A stretch of 64,000 bases of DNA from JAMZMI01 sp964353015 (GTDB lineage Bacteria; Bacteroidota; Bacteroidia; Cytophagales; Cyclobacteriaceae), in contig CAYGUA010000012.1 in NCBI GenBank assembly GCA_964353015.1, positions 1-64,000 on the forward strand, read 5' to 3'. Of this stretch, positions 61,319 to 64,000 are shown piece by piece. The notes under the pieces are model-generated. The model saw nothing but the letters and a program-made list of their open reading frames with translations, searched no databases and was not told where the DNA came from. The stretch's first letter is position 1. Each line of letters begins with the position of its first letter. A program made the translations under genes and the position numbers.

Positions 61319-62215
61319 ATGGCAAACCTAAAGGAAGTAAAGGGTAGAATTCAGTCGGTAACTTCGACTCAGCAAATAACCAAAGCCATGAAAATGGTTG
61401 CGGCGGCTAAGCTTCGAAGAGCCCAGGATAGAATTACACAAATGCGTCCTTATTCTCAGAAACTGTCAAAAATTATTGAAAACGTTTCTGCTGGTGTTGA
61501 TCCATCAAAAGTGGATAATCCATATTCTGAGGTCAGACCAGTAAATAAGGTTTTGTTAGTTGTAGTAACTTCTGATAGAGGACTATGTGGAGGTTTCAAT
61601 GGCAATGTTTTCAAACATGTGAGGGCTTTGATTGCAGAGAAATATGCAAATATTAATGCTGCAGGAAACCTTACCATCATGCCGATGGGTAAGAAAGCAT
61701 TTGATTTTTATAGAAAGAGAGGGTTTAAAGTAGCGGGTGATCATCATTTGATTTTCCATAATCTGGATTTCGCTCATTCCATGGCTGCATCTGATTATGC
61801 CATGAAGGGTTTTCTATCAGGTGAATTTGACAAGGTTGAAATCGTTTATAATGAGTTCAAAAATGTGGCAACACAAATCATAAGACAAGAGCAATTTCTA
61901 CCTATTCAATCTGAAACAGCCTCTGGGGATATAACCTTAGAAAATCCAACGGATTATATTTTTCAACCATCTCAGGAATTTATCTCCTCTGAGATTATAC
62001 CTAAATCGTTGAAAGTTCAGTTTTACAAGACATTGTTGGAATCAAATGCATCTGAGCAAGGAGCTAGAATGACAGCAATGGGTCAAGCGACTGATAATGC
62101 AGGCGAATTGTTGAAGGAATTGAAATTAACTTATAATAGAACTCGTCAAGCAGCAATTACTAAAGAAATTCTTGAAATTGTTGGTGGTGCCGAGGCATTG
62201 TCACAAGGTGGTTAA
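61319..62215 (+). CDS. atpG: ATP synthase F1 subunit gamma
   Basis: A 298-residue gamma subunit, the rotor shaft. The N-terminal helix LKEVKGRIQSVTSTQQITKAMKMVAAAKLRRAQDR and the C-terminal helix (ASEQGARMTAMGQATDNAGELLKELKLTYNRTRQAAITKEI) are both typical, and TSDRGLCGGFN is the family signature. The operon stops here: atpD and atpC do not follow, and the next gene encodes an unrelated membrane protein. Confidence 0.95.
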   Translation: MANLKEVKGRIQSVTSTQQITKAMKMVAAAKLRRAQDRITQMRPYSQKLSKIIENVSAGVDPSKVDNPYSEVRPVNKVLLVVVTSDRGLCGGFNGNVFKHVRALIAEKYANINAAGNLTIMPMGKKAFDFYRKRGFKVAGDHHLIFHNLDFAHSMAASDYAMKGFLSGEFDKVEIVYNEFKNVATQIIRQEQFLPIQSETASGDITLENPTDYIFQPSQEFISSEIIPKSLKVQFYKTLLESNASEQGARMTAMGQATDNAGELLKELKLTYNRTRQAAITKEILEIVGGAEALSQGG

Positions 62216-62226
62216 GTTGCCACTAA

Positions 62227-63030
62227 ATGATTGAGAATTTATATAAATATTTCAGATGGCTCTCATTGGACATTGTCCTGGGAGCCATTGTCTTTTTGGC
62301 CTACCTCGAAAAGCATTTCAATCTTTCGATTTCATTCCATATCTATTTTGAATTATCTGCTGCGATTTGGATCATTTATACCACAGATCATTTGATAGAT
62401 TCATCAAGAAGCATTGTTTCGGAAAGACGAAAATTTCACAGGAAGAATGCTAATAAGCTCATTGTTGTTGGGTCATGCGTATTGATGCTGGCATTAATCA
62501 ATGTTTATTTTTTACCTGAAGATCTTATTCGCAATGGATCCATGCTGGCCGCTGGTTGTGTTGCCTATTTAACTATCGTTTATTACTATAGAAAGCTTTG
62601 GTTCAAAGAATTACTTGTGGCCTTTGGATACACCTGCGGTATTTTTCTTTCGCCGTATACTCAGATCAATAATTTTCAAACGATTGACTTCTTACTCGCA
62701 TTTCAACTTTTTGTAGTTGCTCTGATCAACCTGATGTTATTCTCCTATTTTGATGCTGAAAATGATAAAAGAGATCAATTTGAGTCGTTAGTTTCAAAAA
62801 TAGATTTGAATATTTCCAGAAGGATTATTTATGGCCTCTCTGCATTATCGTCGATAATTTCAGTTTTTGGAATGGTTAATACCCAGCTATTTGGAATATA
62901 TTTAGTGTACTTTATCATGACAGGTTTGCTTTTCAGCATGCTTTTCTTACCAGCTTATCTTGAGAAAAATGAAAGATTTCGTGTGATGGGTGATGGTGTG
63001 TTTTTTGTTCCAATAATTTTTATTTGGTGA
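62227..63030 (+). CDS. UbiA-like membrane protein
   Basis: A 267-residue protein with about eight hydrophobic helices. Acidic clusters resemble the prenyl-diphosphate sites of UbiA prenyltransferases: TTDHLIDSSRS (Asp54 and Asp58) and YFDAENDKRDQ in the second half. It could attach a prenyl group to an aromatic acceptor. The spacing of the acidic residues deviates from the canonical NDxxD, so the call is moderate. It sits 11 bp after atpG and overlaps the methyltransferase gene that follows. The two may work together, for example in quinone or pigment synthesis. Confidence 0.6.
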   Translation: MIENLYKYFRWLSLDIVLGAIVFLAYLEKHFNLSISFHIYFELSAAIWIIYTTDHLIDSSRSIVSERRKFHRKNANKLIVVGSCVLMLALINVYFLPEDLIRNGSMLAAGCVAYLTIVYYYRKLWFKELLVAFGYTCGIFLSPYTQINNFQTIDFLLAFQLFVVALINLMLFSYFDAENDKRDQFESLVSKIDLNISRRIIYGLSALSSIISVFGMVNTQLFGIYLVYFIMTGLLFSMLFLPAYLEKNERFRVMGDGVFFVPIIFIW

Positions 63031-63620
63031 ATGAATACGACAACATCGCACCTCATTATGACCGTCTGAAAAAGCTGATTTTTCAGCAAAAGCTGAGTAA
63101 TGCGGCAGCTTTCTATCTTGATCATTTGCATGATGATGATAAGGTTCTCATCTTGGGAGGTGGTTCTGGTGATCTACTTTCCCATTTGCCACAAGACTCA
63201 CAAATCACCTATCTAGATAAGTCGCTTGTAATGCTTGATTTGGCAAAGAAAAATGCAACTTCAAATGTCAACTTCATACATGCCGATTTTTTGAATTATG
63301 AATCTGATCAGAAATATGACTGGATTCTTTGTCCATTTTTTCTAGATGTTTTTAATGAAGATAGTTTGAAGACAGTAATTAGAAAAATGAAATCATTGCT
63401 TTCAAAAAATGGGAAATTGATTGTTACGGATTTCCAAAAGGGGAATTTATTTCAGAATATTTTGGTGAGGGGTATGTATTTGTTCTTTCAAATCACAACC
63501 AGAATACAGACAAAGAAACTCCTTGACTTCCATCAAAATATTGTCGAATTTGGTTTCAGTCAGGAAAAATGTCAGTATTTCACCAACCAATTAATTTTTT
63601 CGCGTATTTATTCAAGTTGA
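63027..63620 (+). CDS. Class I SAM-dependent methyltransferase
   Basis: A 197-residue methyltransferase. Start probably GTG 63027, inside the end of the UbiA-like gene, or TTG 63024. Motif I is KVLILGGGSGDLLSHL, the SAM-binding loop. Motif II region SQITYLDKSLVMLDLAKKN; later FIHADFLNY and DWILCPFFLDVF. Substrate unknown. The overlap with the UbiA-like gene suggests one pathway. Confidence 0.8.
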   Translation: MNEYDNIAPHYDRLKKLIFQQKLSNAAAFYLDHLHDDDKVLILGGGSGDLLSHLPQDSQITYLDKSLVMLDLAKKNATSNVNFIHADFLNYESDQKYDWILCPFFLDVFNEDSLKTVIRKMKSLLSKNGKLIVTDFQKGNLFQNILVRGMYLFFQITTRIQTKKLLDFHQNIVEFGFSQEKCQYFTNQLIFSRIYSS

Positions 63621-63660
63621 GAAACCTTTAATTAATCTCTGTGTCATTAGATCGCAAGTT

Positions 63661-64000
63661 GTGAAAGGAGAAGAAAGAAATATTCATCGTGACCTGATCA
63701 TCAGGAGTCAACAACAGGACGCGTCTGCACAGGCCCAGTTGTACCATTTGTATGCTAAGGCGATGTACAATATCTGCAGGAGGATGATCGGTGATGATGA
63801 GGAAGCGAGAGATTTGCTTCAAGAGTCTTTCATTGATGCCTTTCAGAAATTGCCGTCTTTACGTGAAGTCAGCACCTTTAGTGCATGGATTAAAAGAATT
63901 GTTGTCAATAACTGTATCAATGCAATCAGAAAGCGCAAACTGCTCACTGCGGAGCTAGATGAGAATCTGGATCTGGAAGATGAATATGATGATTTTGAAT
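63661..64000 (+). CDS. ECF sigma-70-family factor, cut by the window edge
   Basis: From GTG 63661 the frame stays open to the end of the window (about 113 codons). It encodes region 2 of an ECF sigma factor: AQAQLYHLYAKAMYNICRRMIGD, then DDEEARDLLQESFIDAFQKLPSL and STFSAWIKRIVVNNCINAIRKRK. Region 4 is beyond the edge. The GTG is chosen because no ATG lies nearby upstream. Possibly the sigma factor of a sigma/anti-sigma pair. Confidence 0.8.
   Translation, partial: MKGEERNIHRDLIIRSQQQDASAQAQLYHLYAKAMYNICRRMIGDDEEARDLLQESFIDAFQKLPSLREVSTFSAWIKRIVVNNCINAIRKRKLLTAELDENLDLEDEYDDFE

Overview
The window is a chromosomal segment of a low-GC, probably gliding, member of the Bacteroidota, most likely order Cytophagales. 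The evidence is a complete porP-gldK-gldL-gldM-gldN block and a sprE/porW homologue (type IX secretion and gliding), two TonB-dependent receptors with CarboxypepD_reg-like N-termini, a LytS/LytTR pair, a 7TM-DISM sensor, Bacteroidota-type promoters (TTG, 19 bp, TAnnTTTG), few Shine-Dalgarno sequences, and an F-type ATP synthase operon that ends at atpG without atpD and atpC. The order-level assignment is inference; the phylum is well supported. I see no prophage, insertion sequence, CRISPR array or rRNA operon.

Layout. 1-4.7 kb is loosely packed: a YARHG protein, a lipoprotein gene interrupted by an in-frame stop, a 7TM-DISM/LuxR-type regulator, a decayed reading frame and a heme-protein-like membrane protein. 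4.7-18 kb is housekeeping, mostly on the minus strand (glmM, mazG, mscL, two thioredoxin-fold proteins, a CLC channel, map, fumC, a FecA-like receptor, a TrmH-family methylase). It includes an AT-rich gap with two perfect, oppositely oriented DnaA-box sequences near 9.8 kb. 18-48.6 kb is almost entirely plus strand: mutS, tRNA-Gly and tRNA-Leu, a rhodanese lipoprotein, a small arsenic operon (arsR, a broken VOC gene, arsI, arsC; no efflux pump), a MoxR ATPase, a beta-helix lipoprotein with its own large TonB receptor, uvrA, lytS/lytTR, hemW (minus), an Omp85-type protein, DUF4271, hemD, and then porP-gldKLMN.

48.6-55.3 kb is a minus-strand operon, sprE/porW - PBP1A - uvrC, convergent with gldKLMN. 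From 55.4 kb a recognisable promoter drives an M23 peptidase, a bactofilin, AtpZ/AtpI-like proteins and atpB-E-F-H-A-G, followed by a UbiA-like membrane protein, a methyltransferase and the start of an ECF sigma factor cut by the window edge.

Functional themes. The first is envelope and secretion machinery: T9SS outer-membrane, ring and motor parts next to peptidoglycan synthesis (PBP1A), peptidoglycan hydrolysis (M23) and a bactofilin. The second is energy and heme metabolism (hemD, hemW, fumC, ATP synthase). The third is DNA repair (mutS, uvrA, uvrC). I found no convincing wholly new system. The points most worth a second look are the DnaA-box gap, the duplicated operator and broken gene in the ars operon, the paired beta-helix lipoprotein/TonB receptor, and the small Omp85 protein in the hemD-porP neighbourhood.
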